A stretch of DNA of 64,000 nt from Larimichthys crocea (lineage: Eukaryota > Chordata > Actinopteri > Sciaenidae): assembly GCF_000972845.2 (NCBI RefSeq), contig NC_040028.1, positions 14,940,871 to 15,004,870 on the forward strand. The letters are read 5' to 3'. Position numbers and translations under genes: made by a program. Each line of letters starts with the position of its first letter. Position 1 is the first letter of the stretch. The notes under the pieces are model-generated. The model saw nothing but the letters and a program-made list of their open reading frames with translations, was not told where the DNA came from and did not search any database. Below, piece by piece: positions 33,181-46,200 of the stretch.

Positions 33181-36087
33181 GGCTAAGCAACCATGCTCAC
33201 ACATGCACGCACCCAGATCACAGACTCCGCACCGCTTTGGAAGCAGCAGCACTCCATCTTCTGTCTAACTGCAGCTAAAAGCATGAAAGCAGCAGAGAGA
33301 TTTCATTTGGCTAACTGACTGAAGGCACTGAGGGAGTAAAGCTCGCTGGAGAGATTTATACACCCAGCCTGATGTCTCCTGCACCCTTGTAATAGAACAA
33401 AAGCTTGTTGTCTCTTCCAATTACAGATGTCAAAACGCTTATTTTGAGGGTTGTGATCTTTTCCCTTTTAATCTGCAAAGATAAAAGGTCTCAGCTTCAT
33501 TAGCATGTGTTCTCTCCCCCCAGACTCAGATTCCCTGCAAGCAGCCAGCTCAGCCTTACAGCCTATTACCCACTCTTGGGGCCATTAAGGTCTAACATTA
33601 ATGATGTGTAATTAGCATATGATGACAAATAATAACAATGCACTCCCATTCGATGTAATGGGGGGTAGGATAATAACATGGAATCCCACTGTTTCAACCC
33701 TACAAAGCTCACGATATCTATGTTTTATTGCCCACTCTGTTGTTCAAAGGTATAATGGAGTGGGATGTAGTACGTGTGCATAAATTATTCAAATTAATAT
33801 GTTTATCGAGAAATATCACAATTACAATACATCAATAAGTCAAAGTGCTTAATCTGCACAAAGCCCGACTGTAGTTTAATCATGCTCGATGACAACGGAA
33901 GTGCATTTTAATATATTTCTGAAAGCTTTTTTATGTCTGTAATAAACATAAGAATGTTGTAAACAACCATTATTATGCTGTAACCTTAAAGTCCAACAGT
34001 ATGCGCACAAATCTTAACATCCACTCAATTAACCAAATGGGCAAATGATGTGGCTTCTTTAGCTCTCTCCACGTGTTACCTTATATCCATAATTTATAAA
34101 TGATAAATTCTATAAATAAATGTATTAAAGTTAATGACAGCGAGAATTCGAGTTAAACGGAGGGGTATTAGTAGACAAGCGATGCTTAGAACAGAGGCAA
34201 AGCAATCAGAAGTGACAGACCGTCTTCAAACGGCTCTTCTCATCCATTAAACAGGCTGCCTGTTTGTGTCAGCTGTGGGTCTGGAAGAAAACCATACAAT
34301 TAAAGAGACCCCGCATGTTTACGCACACACATTCATATGCAGCTCCAACATGGAGCATCTTGTATTGTGTTTTGTGTAATGCACCCCACACTACTGTTTT
34401 TTTTTTTCTTTTCTTTTTTTTCTATTTTTCACATCTGTCACAAAACAACCCATCACCAATTATACTGAAGCACAAACACGGCCGTTTTTCAAATTTGTTG
34501 GTTACCTCCTGTAAAGAGGATGGTGGGGCATCTCGGAATCAAACTAATCAAAGCACCTCAAAAGTAGAATCTGAATGAATATATTGACAATCGCAAAAGT
34601 GAGGTGCTGTTGAAATAAACAAGTGTGAGATGTTGTGAGACATCCTACTGTCTTTGTGTTTTAAATGTGGATAGTAAAATTGGATGAAAAAACAAAAACA
34701 AACTGGCATCCTTTTCTCAACCATTTAAAAATTCAGTTTGCAGTTTCTATACCATTGTTAGGACATTCCTTCCGTAGAGTAAATGAAAACCACTGCAATG
34801 ATAACAAGTATTTGTAATTTAATGTAAGTTATATCAAAAGAGAATCAAAGATGTCATTATAAAGGGTAAAATATAAAAATGTGGAGAAAAAAAACAACAT
34901 CTCAGCTGTTTTAAATTGAATTTGCTCTCTGGAAACACAGACGTTCTCTGTTTTCAAGCGAGCAACACAGGGGCTATTTGAAACCCTGTTTACACCACCC
35001 AGATCTCAAATTGACTTGCTAATGTTAACTTTTATTCCGTTGCCATGGGTTACCATGTCGTGTGATTTGACACCGAGCTACAGACACTGCTGATTAGTAG
35101 CATCCAGTTCTGTCCATCTCTGTGCATCACTGAACCATCTGGTCATTTATTCACTAATAAGCCCCTAATGGCCCAAATATTCAGCGGCCTGTCATTGTGA
35201 CATGGCAGAAAATGCCTACATCTTTCAACTCGCCTTGACATGTTGCTTGTTTCACATCAAAACTCGTCATTTACAGGAGAGAAACTCAGAGGGGTAAAAA
35301 CTTGACCTAATCTGCAGTGTTAACACTGAGGCAGGGAGCTTTGTTATCTGCTAGACTGACTGAAAGGATGTTAATGCATTCATCCTTCCCCACTTCAAGA
35401 TCTTCTTTTCTGCCACAGGGAGAAGGATATGAGTGCTGTCAATAGGAATTTGATTATGCACACATTGATTCTACGCTCAAAAAATGAAAGATTATGCACA
35501 GCCCGGGCTTGTGAGATGCTGTGAGAGAATGCAACATGCGGCTCATGGTTCTGCAATGTGTTCACGTCCAACCTGTCATTTGTCGCCCAAAACATTGACT
35601 TTTTGCCATAAATATTTCCAGATGAACAAAGCCAGCTGGGATCGTAATTGGTGACATGCAACCATAAATTTAACCTTTCCCGGGACACTGGTGGCAACCA
35701 ATTAACTAGCCACTGAATAAAAAAATATCCTCAATTATCTATCTCATTATGGCTATGTTGGCCTGCATGTACAAAGAGCAGAAAGAAAAGAAGATGAGCA
35801 ACAAAAAGAAGTTAGCATTGATTTTTTTTCCGCCCCTCATGTTGACTTTTTATATCACATTTAAGAGCCTGTAGCGGATAGAAATGAATGTCTAATTTAT
35901 TACAGTCACGCCGAGACGCATAAATATGTGACAAAGGCGATTTATTATTTATCTGATGTGAGAGAAAACATGAAGGCAACTAAAATTGTTGTAAAAAAAC
36001 AACAACAAAAAAACGCTTTAATACAAAAATCTAAATGAGATTCTGAAACAGCCCTTTTTCTCTATCATCGGTCTGATTGGAGTGTGA
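33181..36087. other. Gene-free DNA with POU/SOX-like stretch
   Basis: 33590-33660 holds TAATTAGCATATGATGAC then AATAACAATG. A 14-base perfect palindrome CAGTGTTAACACTG sits at 35314-35327. Long T/C runs occur at 34399-34430. No coding frame is supportable. Confidence 0.4.
33609..33640. promoter_or_regulatory. POU-like and SOX-like sites
   Basis: ATTAGCAT (33611-33618) is a POU-type octamer variant, and ATAACAATG (33632-33640) is the reverse of the SOX-type CATTGTTAT. They are 13 bases apart. Neural and stem-cell enhancers often pair POU3F/POU5F with SOXB sites, but the spacing here is not canonical. Confidence 0.3.
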
Positions 36088-37762
36088 ATGAGCTTCATGT
36101 TGACCGACTGGTTGCAGAACCTCTCTGTCAACTTAACTAGCAGCCCAGGATGGTGTGAATGTATACTTAACTCCCTGTCACTTAGCAAGGCATGCACCCT
36201 GAGTCTCCATCAAGACGAGCTAAGTAAGATGGAAGACGAGCAGGCTTTGGCTGGAAAGGAGACGGGAAATGCCACCTTTGGTGAACTCGCCTGGAACCAA
36301 AATCTCTCCGACTTATTTCAATGTTGTGCTAAGGGTGAGAGGATACAGAGCGTGTGTCTTTTACACACTTAATATCATTTCTATTGTAGAAATGTTAGGG
36401 TATGGTTGTTTGAGGGATTTACTTCGCACTTGAAGCATTCACAGGAAAATCCCTCTTCTAGCTCATCTTTTCCCTTTTTAAATCTCCTACCATGCATTGG
36501 CATTGCAAACTATACGGCGGGCAGAGGAAATCAAATCATCTATGTCTTAAACCATCAGGCTTCATACAGAAATAAAGCTGAAACCAAAGGCATTTGATAC
36601 GGCAAAGTGAGGGGAAAATGTTTTATGTATGCAGCACAGATTCAGGACTGAATTCAAAGCAGACTATATATTTGGAGTCCACTTTTTTTTTTAGCACTTA
36701 TAATTAGCCAAAGTATTCAAATACAAACAGTCAAGCCTGTCCGATGCCACTGCAGATCTGTGGTCTAATTTATGTAAACCTGGTCCATTATATAGGCTGC
36801 AGAGAGTATCATTAAGGGCTGGCTTGGGTTTTTTTTTTGGGGTCTCTTTTAAAGCAAAACCTAAAATAAAGCACAGCCAGCTCGTCTCATTTGCTCCATG
36901 TGTTGGATGTGTATTCTAATGAACGGCTTACAACAATGCGACCTGCCAGGGCAAATAATTAACCTTAAGTGAAACCAATTACATACATTTCTGCCATCGC
37001 AAAACGCCTCCAAAAGCAATCATGTATAGCTTTCTCCAGGAATGTTTTGCTGATAAAGAAACTAAGTAGAGGATTCTGTGCTATTCTGTAGCAACAAATG
37101 AACACTGAGAAGTCTCTTTACGCTCAGAGAGATATCTAAAGAGGAAGAAGATAAACAACAATTATACCGCTCTCCCTGTCAGCACAGCATGCCTCGGGTC
37201 AGTCCATTAGAGATCACTGTTTGGTGCACTCTTGTGCTGGAATAAGAAGTGCACCCGTTTGCGGCCAGGCTTTTGACTGGCAGTTGGGACCTGGAGACTG
37301 TGTGTGTGTTGTGAGCTGCCTGCGAATGCAGACGGGGTGGGGGGGCTGGTGGGGGTATCCAGACATAAACTTCCGCTGTCAGCATGGGCAATCATGGCAC
37401 TTCATTGTCCAGCAGCATCATTACAATATGGTTATCATCTGAGCTTGAGTCTGACACCTTCTCCAGGACCTCTCCAATCACCCCCCATAGTAGGCTTCAG
37501 TACCAGGCAGTCAGGGCAAATCTCTGCTTTGTGCTTGTCTGCCTTAATAGACTGGATGTCACTTCTGCCTGTGGAATGTGCCCGGTCTTCAGCTGTCAGT
37601 CAGAGGCGCGGGTGTCAGGCCGGAGCGTGGCTGGAGCCGTCTGGATTAGAGGGTAGTTACCATAGCTGTCAGATTACTGACAGCCTGACACCCCCTCTCC
37701 CAACTTCCTCTTATTGTTTCTTTGTTTCTCTCAAACATCCTCCAGATGGGAGAATTACCAAC

Positions 37763-37763
<1 letters not shown>
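36088..37763. other. Gene-free DNA
   Basis: Balanced composition with a G-rich tract at 37334-37356. The longest open frame in the window (37304-37831) starts here, lacks any family resemblance and ends in a (GA)n repeat, so I do not call it. Confidence 0.45.
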
Positions 37764-37803
<40 letters not shown>

Positions 37804-37816
37804 GGAGAGGGAGAGG
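37764..37816 (+). repeat. (GA)n polypurine tract
   Basis: Fifty-three uninterrupted purines: about 15 GA units followed by GGAGAGAGGGAGAGG-type imperfect repeats. Long purine-only tracts can form triplexes and often vary in length between individuals. Confidence 0.9.
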
Positions 37817-39960
37817 CAAGAGAGGGGGTGAGAAAGATACAAAAGCCGAGGCGGGTTTTAAAAGTTCTATGCCACGTTAGCTTTGTGATGAAGTAAAGCG
37901 TGCTTGGTAGATTCCCATAGAGAGAGAAGGAAGCGAAGAGAGAGGATGAAAGAGCGAGCATTACACCTATTCCCACCTCTCCTTGTTATCTTTGGTATTC
38001 ATGTCAAGATAGGTGATTGTGTTGGTCATTAGTGTTCCTATACCCAACAGAGTGTCTTAGTTAGTACCTTTGAGTAAAGCTCTATCTTCACTGAATATTC
38101 ACCTCTATGACTGTACCTGTCTCATTCATCGGGAGAAACGTTGGAAATGTTCCTTAATTTCTCTTTCTTTTTAAGACAAATGAACCCGCTTAATGTAGAA
38201 ATGTAGACAGGCATGATAAGAAAAATCACTTAGATAGTATAACCTATAATGAATCTTGGAATCATCCACGGTTTCTGGAAGTATTTTAATGATTGAAGAA
38301 TCCGCGGGTAGGCTACGGGTCAGCACTTGTCTTTACATTTTTCATCTCTCTCATTTCACTGACCCCGTATGGGTGACACTGGAATTGTGCCATTTTTAAA
38401 TGAGCACCGGACTAACAGCAGACTCTACATTAGAGGGAGAGAGGACAAGGAAATCCGCATCCCAATGTCTGCTCGGCTTTCCAGTTAAAAGTCAGATTCA
38501 TTTTTATGGTTAATAACATTTTCTCAAGCAAATATTTACCCCAAAAAAAATACTTTATGGACATATAGACGTATAGAATAAAATAATAGATCCTTAACCC
38601 GCTCCAACTTCCAACAGCCCCAAGCAGCCAACTTCAGAAACAATTACACAGATGTAAAATGAAAGGAAATGAGGTGTTATGTTTGTAAAAATACACTGAT
38701 ACACCACTTCAGCCCCTGGCCGTCGGATTCTACCATAAAAATAACCAAAGGCAGATTACAGTTTGCCCTGACCTCCAATCTCCTCTAACAAGCCCGGCTA
38801 CTAAAATCAGCTGCACCGTCATGTACGGGTAAAGATAATGAGGGTGGCTGCCTGAGGAGAGACCGAATGCAAAACAATTATAGTTAGTTACAGGAGCACA
38901 GGTTAATATTCTCTCATGTCCCTCTTCTCACGCATTCCCTTTTGTCCTACATCAATCTTAATGAAAGTTATGAGACCTGTCCGCAATGATAAGCAGCCAC
39001 TCAGGCGTACTCTGTGTCAAGGCTCCCACATTATGCCTCCCCTTCAGCCTATGTTTTGCATAGCCTAAAGCATCTATTAAAATCCCCTTGTAAAATTCAT
39101 AAAACAAAAATGTGGTGGGTCAAGTCTAGAGGGAGCCAAAGTAAGCTGCTTATTAGCAGCGAGTCGAAAACACAGATCCAATTACAGATCCTGAACAAGG
39201 AGCACTAAGAATCAGCATTGGGGAATAAGTATTTTCCTTTTCTCTCCCCTTCAATTGGCCTAGGTACAGAGGAGAGAGAGAGAGGTATCAGAGAGCAGGA
39301 TCCACGAATGGTAATTACAGTGGGAGTGTTTAGTGCATGAAGCTAGAGTTGGAGCCATTCAAGTACAAACTCATGTAAATCTTCACTTTGCTTCAGATAG
39401 TAAATTGGTCGGGTTTAAGAGGAATCCCAGAAGGAGAGGAGGAGAGGGGCTGCGCCGAGAGAAGCCATGAGCTCCAGAGATATGTAAAGAATCTCTGTCT
39501 GGAATTTAAAGGGCTACAAATTAGACCAGACATTAGCCTTTTTTCTTTTACAGAGCCAGCAGAATGTGAATGAAACAGAATAAATAACTATAAGACGGCT
39601 TTTCCCCCCTTCTTATAAGATGACATTAATCCTTTCATGTGCAATGACAGCTTACAGAGGTCTGACCCTCTCCCCAGACAGCCATATAAAGCCAGGAGAT
39701 TTCTTAAGATCCCACCAAGAACATGCTTCTGTTAATAAGAGGTCCTGATAGAGGTCTCCACCCCACATTTAATACTCTAGTTTACACCAACGCACGCCGC
39801 TCAACGCGCTCAACAGATGTCTCTTGTTAAACCAATCAACACTATTATGAAATGTAATTCCATTTAGACGTTTGCTTTTAATTCAAACGGTTCCATATCT
39901 GTAACAAGCGGACAGCGCTTTTACATTTTTTTTTTTTTCTTTTTTCTTCCTGGGTAGTGA
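37817..39960. other. Gene-free DNA
   Basis: Unremarkable mixed sequence; (GA)n fragments recur near 39271-39283. No transposon or exon recognised. Confidence 0.45.
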
Positions 39961-42900
39961 AGGCTGAAGCGCCTCTCAAGCGTACAAAAGCGTGAGCGTT
40001 TGAGCCCTTTGAAAGAAAAAAGATCAAAGGCGGCAAGTCCTCCTGCTGCTGCTGGGTTTAAGCTGTAACCAGCACAGACCCTGCTCTCCACATCTCGGAT
40101 AGCGCATAGTGGTGGGTGGCGAGCTGACTGATTGCCAGGAGTGTACTGTCAGCATCAGTCTCTCACACAGAGAGAGAGAGGACCATGATGGTGGTGGTGG
40201 GGGGGTGGGGACAGTGTCCAGGCAGTCCATGTGGATCCCCACACCATAAAACCATCAGGTCTGCAGAGAGACCGTGGCAGCCTGCATCTCCCATAATGAC
40301 CTCAGTGGGTAATGCGCTACAATAATATCCGGACAGGGTAATTCATTTGCACAAATGGACAATCCATCACATTTTTGCAGACAATGAATTCTGCACCGAG
40401 CTGAATGGATGCCACATTTACTTTTCAATACATTCCTGAAAAATAATTGGGCGTCTTCAAAAAGAAATCAATAGGAATACGCTGTAATTTCTATAAGTGA
40501 TATTTAGTGAGACGCAATAAATAGCTCCGTTTGAAGGTAGGTGGACAGTCCAACAGGAATTATTTTAAGCGGGAAAGATTCATTTTTACATAAATTAACA
40601 CTCCTACTTAACACAAGCGGTAAGTTGTAATCGTACGAACAATTATTTAATGGTTATAACTACAATATATTGTGTTTAGTCACCACAGAAGTTGCTCAAA
40701 ACACTGGAGGTTTAATTGTGAAATTATTTTTAAAAAACATTAGCATGGCTCAGTGGACTGTTAGGGGACATATCATGTGCTCTGTGATGTTTCAGGTCAG
40801 GCTGGTGGCCCGTGTTGTGCGTCATCCCTCCGTTCTCTCTGTCTCTCTGATAAAAATGACATAAATTACATTATCTCAGTTTTCCTCGCCGTGTTATATT
40901 CATTACAACTGGACACACTGGAGTTATGGCAGGGGCTAAACTAAGTGCAAGGTCTTCACATCCTTAAATAAATGTTAACACAGTGGTATGAGTTAACAGA
41001 CATTCCTGTGCAATTACTAGCCAGTGTTACACCGCTGACATTATCAGGAGTGAACCTACATTACAAATGGCAATCCTTTTGAAAACAGCAGCAAAGTGGC
41101 CACTTTATATTCCATCACCTTAGATTTTTTTTTTCTTCCCCCGCCACCCCTTATTTCCCCTCTTTGCAATCAATTTCATCTGCTGCCAATGGACTGATAC
41201 AAACACAATTTCTATTTACGCAACGCGATCAGACACAAAGCAAATAAAAATCTGCAAGACATTGCAGTCCAACAACAACATCTGCTAGTCAGTGTATGCA
41301 GATTAATTGAAAGTCTTTGTGCTGTCATTTCAGTTGAGTGCAGTTTGACTAACATCTTAACCTACTTAGTGCAATTAGTGCTTCATTAGAGAGGCTAACT
41401 AACTATTGCTTCTCTCCATAATGATGTGCAAGAGTGTAGACATAAAAGTACATAATCAATGGTTTCCAATTACTCCACAAGTGCAACCACTATTTCAAAT
41501 AAACTGGATAATAATATAGAGCCATTACAAAGTCTAAGGTAGCAGAACCATTTAATTGCAGTGCAGTTCTTCTCAGCTCCAAGATTTTTTCACACTAATG
41601 AAGTGTCATACAAAAAAAAGGCTGTATTGATTTTTTCACCACACAGCCTCCACCACAAATATGTAATTATCCTTTTTATATCTGGCAGGGGATTAAAGTA
41701 ATCTATAGTATCTAGCCTTTGTGCTTCCCTGACAGGGTTGTGTGGGGCTTTTACCCTTTTCAAAATATGCAGCTTTTTTGATGAATGAACTTTAGACAAA
41801 ATGCTGTTCTGTTCTTTATTGTTTTGTCTAAAAACCTGTATTCTGAAGACATCATGCAGCATGTACAGCTGCCTGAGCTTTCAGTACACAATCATGGCAT
41901 TTCAAGCCCTGTCATCTGTGAGCCAAGGCAGTTAGAGCTAACCATCAGCTATACGGCACACACATACAGGCGCAGACAGATAAGCTCCACAATCAAACAC
42001 ACAAAACGCACAAAAAGCAGGGAACGGCCGCACGCTTTCCACGCACTCGCGCAATTTCTTTGGAGATCTCTGTAAAGCAGTGAGCTCAATAGAATTCATC
42101 ACAGCTGGTTAATAAGGTTAATTTAATCCAATAATGTGTCCATGAAAATCACTACTTCCTCTGGAGCAGCACACAAAAGCTCCCTGCTGTTCACTGTCAA
42201 ACACACAGCACATCCACACTCATCCTCAGGCTTCACATAATAACATCCCAGACCATTTAAACTTTAGGCCAGCTACTCTTCTCCTCTCTCTCCCTCTCTG
42301 TCTGTCTTTGTGTCTCCAGACCTGAGATGGACGAGCAACCTTAAGACTACCCCACGCTGGGCTGCCCTTCACGATAATAAAAAGCCATTACCTTGACCGC
42401 TGACACGAGGCCAAGTGTGAGGGTCAGAGTGATATTTATTGATGAAACTCTGAGCTCCCAATCTGCTGCACTCAGTGCGCATCATACAGCTGTCAGCACA
42501 GACAGGGATCAGGCAGCATGATGGCCCTCGACATGGCCCATCTATAATTTATGAACTACACAGAAAACAACAAGGAGACAACAGAGAAGCCCCGGCTGCC
42601 CAGGGATTACCCTCCAGCCCAGCTAAAGAGATCTGAACGAGAACCATCTAAGGGCCACTGTGGGCCACGCTGATATGGGGCAGCAGGTAAGCACAATAGC
42701 TGGTGTTCCATATTCAGAGGGGCCTCACCGGGATCCATCTCTCTGGAGGACACAGTTGTGAATAATATAATAGACAGTGTTTACAGTGGGGATGTAAAGT
42801 GAGTGCGCTGGTGCATCACACACCCCAGCACACTTCAGCTGAGCCCTGTAAATGAGCTAACAGAGGGGCAGAAGATGTAAAGTTTCACACTTTATTCTCC

Positions 42901-43022
42901 AAAAAGCTCTGGGACAGCCCAGTGGCAAGATGACCACCACAGGGCGAAGACATTTAGGTATTTTTTGGTATTATTAACATTATTAATATTTCTTGAATAG
43001 TGGCATTTAAAGGGTCAAATCT
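39961..43022. other. Gene-free DNA with scattered homeodomain-like motifs
   Basis: (GGT)n/G-rich sequence at 40188-40210, a pyrimidine-rich tract at 41127-41160, and the iterated TTAGTGCAATTAGTGCTTC (41367-41385), in which TTAGTGC occurs twice 10 bases apart. A 90-codon minus-strand frame at 41590-41862 has no recognisable domain. Confidence 0.4.
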
Positions 43023-43281
43023 AGGACTACAACTAAAAATTGATATTTTTTGTCATTAATCTCATCATTAATTAATTTCTTGATTTATAAAATTAGTAGA
43101 AAACAATTTCCTCAAATCAAAGACGACGTCTTCAAGTCCTAAAGTTCTTCAGTATACAATTGTGTAAAACACGGAAAAGCAGAAATTCCTCACACTTGTT
43201 AAGCTGGAACCAGAAAATCATAATTAATTAATTATCAGATTAGTTATCAACTCATTTTCTGTCGATTGTTGTTCCAGCTCT
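43023..43281 (+). mobile_element. AT-rich miniature element, copy A
   Basis: Starts AGGACTACAACTA and ends GTTGTTCCAGCTCT, so the ends are imperfect inverted repeats of the AGRGCTGSAAC type. Shares AAGCTGGAACC, AAAGACGACGTCTTCAAG-like and TTTTCTGTCGATTGT blocks with the family. Shorter than copy B, so probably internally deleted. Non-coding. The superfamily is not certain to me; no target-site duplication is clear. Confidence 0.7.
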
Positions 43282-46200
43282 TGTCAAATGTTGGCTAATT
43301 TGTGCGTGCGGAGCATCATGACCGGAGCTTTTTGGCTATTAGTAAAACAAGTAGAAGCACTATCACTAGTTTTTTTATGGTTGGTAACAAAACTGATGTT
43401 AAATTAATGAGTAAAAAAAAAAACAAACATCCACCCAAGTTAAAAATATTTTGCCTTAGACTATTTTTCTGTTGTTAATTATTACTTCTGGTCTTAACAA
43501 GACAAACATGGGTTACAGTAGATAGGTAGGACTTTTTTTTTTTCAAACTTTCTCCCCCCCAACTGATTTATTTCGGTATTGTTATGCTTTTTTTCCCCTT
43601 CCCATTTCAAATCCCACTTGACAGTTCTTTGTGGAAAACTTTAATTGCAAATATACTTCTGGCCCATTTTTTAACACAAGGGTATTCTGTCTCCATTCTT
43701 GAATTCCCACCCAGATCAAATGCAATCCTTCATCGGCCAATTTCCCTGACACTTTCTTTTTATCCTCTGAATTCATCTCTACATGCTGAAGACAGACATA
43801 TATTGTTTCTGATCAATAAATAACCATATAATTGAATACTGCTGCATCCCAAATGAAGCCCTCATTTACCAAGCTTCAGTAGACAGCCTGGAGTCTTTGC
43901 CTATCTAACGCTGACATTTCAGAATTCAAACACATTCAGGGCAGTGTCAGTGCACAGAGCTTCTGTATCCCACTTAGGCTCTCTTTTCAATATGGAACTA
44001 TCTCCACCCAATAAATTATTCTGGGCATCTCCAAAGTCATTACACATTTATTTTGATCTCGCATCATAATTCACAGCTTGGCGCACAATGCATTTTCTCA
44101 AAATGCATGGTAATTCCTTGGTGCAGAGCAAAGTTATGATTCATTTATACTGGAGTGACAGCATAATGCAGAGACGTCAAAATCCATTAAACTGTTCAAT
44201 GTCTTGGGGTTTATTTTTAGATCCAATTGAGATTTAACTGATGGTGAAAAATATACAGTCAGGTGTGTTTACCTCACCTTTAGAGAGAATGTGTTATGGT
44301 TCCAATTAATTTGTTATTCCTGTCACTAAAGGCATTGTCTATGTCAAAACTGTCACCGCGCTTTGGGCTTTGTTTTCTGGAGAATGGCATTTAATTTCGC
44401 CGTATACTTTCATAACTATTCTCATTTAAAAGGTGTGCATTTCATTTACAGCCACTTAAACTAAATGCATGCTGATTTGATTGCTCATCACAATGGCAGA
44501 TTGCAAAATTGCTGGCTGTTGCCTTGACCACTGAGCTAGTTAAATGATCATCCGCAGTTTAAAAGACATTCAATTATCTTATAGGCGCCTCCAGAGATGG
44601 GTGTTGAGAGGAGGGTTTTGCAGTCTGAGTGGATGCTTAAATTGCATTACTGTGGACATAATGCTATCGCTTAACATTGTTACCTTTGTGAATACTTTCC
44701 AACGTAAACGAGTGTATGGTTCCATGCAGGTGGCGTGGCACCACATTTTCTATTAAAATAGATGTCGGGGACATCATGCCTAAAATAATTTATTTAAAAT
44801 TATATATTTATTAATATGTTTGGGCACTGAAAAAGTGTCAAAAATGTAGTTTAAATAATAGCGCAGTTCAGTTTTTGACTGTATTTGTAAGTCACTTTTT
44901 TCGCAAACTAAACCAACCTCTAAGTAAGTAAGAAATTAAAATTAAAACTCCGTCGCCAACCTGTGCATACATGTACGTACAAATATAAATTGGGCAGTTA
45001 TTGTAAACTCCACAGTGCTGTGGCTCCTTTGTATGAAAGCCCACAAGTGCACTGAGTATGGCTAGCTGCTCACTGTCTGAGATGGGAAAAGGCAGGCAGG
45101 AGGGATTTTTTTTTTCTTTCTTCTACAAGGATTTTTTTGTGTGCAGTTATGGTCCATCATTATTAAATGTCTCTTGTTGGATGGGAGAGGCGCTTTATCA
45201 AAAACAGCCATTCATCAGGCGCTGTGCAAGACAGCTCACATCTGACCTCTGCGGCAATAATGCCGCATCAAGTAGGCCAACTACCTAGTTTAGCGGCAGA
45301 GCAGGGAGCAGGGGCCGGCTCCAAGATTAAGTGCGCTGTTTCAGGTTTTCATTCCCAGGGGCTCTGCTGGCTGATGTTGTATTGATTGCAAAAGTTTACC
45401 AGTAAGTATCACAAACAACAATAGCCAGGTCAACGATCGGTGATGCCTGAACCGCTATTCCCTGGCGGGGGGCTACACGTTCAGGGCTAAAGCACTGCCA
45501 TCATCATAGCTGTGTGCAGGGTGCAGAGAGGGCTCTCCTGAGCTGGGGGAAGAGAAGTGCACTGGCTGTTCCTACTGACATTTAGGAAAGCGATATGTCA
45601 GTGTGAAATGAGCGAGCGTGAGATAATTATAAGCCTTTGCATTATAAAAGGCTGCATCGACAAACTGTCGGATTGGCCTTCCACAGAGGCTCCCAGCTCT
45701 GTTAGGTACTCCTGTATGGGCTACTCCTTATCCCATTTAATGGTTTGGTCATTTTTTTATTTTATTTTTTTAAATCCACTGTAAAGACGCCTGTCTTTCT
45801 GCACACACGTGACAGATCCAAGCTCCAAGCTGATTTCTTGCATGTTTATAATATATTTAAAAAAAGCAAGTGATACCAATAAGCAATATTTTCTCTGCAG
45901 TGTTACACTCTAACATAAGTGAATGGGCTGAGCAGTAAAGAACACGATTCACCCTAAGGCCATCTCCGGCAGGCTGAATGATGGTGCATCCTTGGCCCTG
46001 CATGGAGGACAGCACACAACCCTCCATCACAGTGCCACTGGACCATTACCCAGGGACTGCAACGGCCAGCCGCACCAAGCAGGCCTCCTCCACTGCCCCA
46101 TGAAGCTAATCATGTGATTTGATGCAATGACAGAGTAATGACACAGATTGGTGGTGTGTTCAGCTTCCCCCTGCTGGAGACTACAGAGGAGGTGGTGAAC

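Noticed and set aside
37304..37831. Longest open frame, about 175 codons on the plus strand
   Set aside because: No recognisable domain, ends in Arg-Glu repeats encoded by a (GA)n microsatellite, and overlaps other open frames; best explained by chance in GC-richer DNA.
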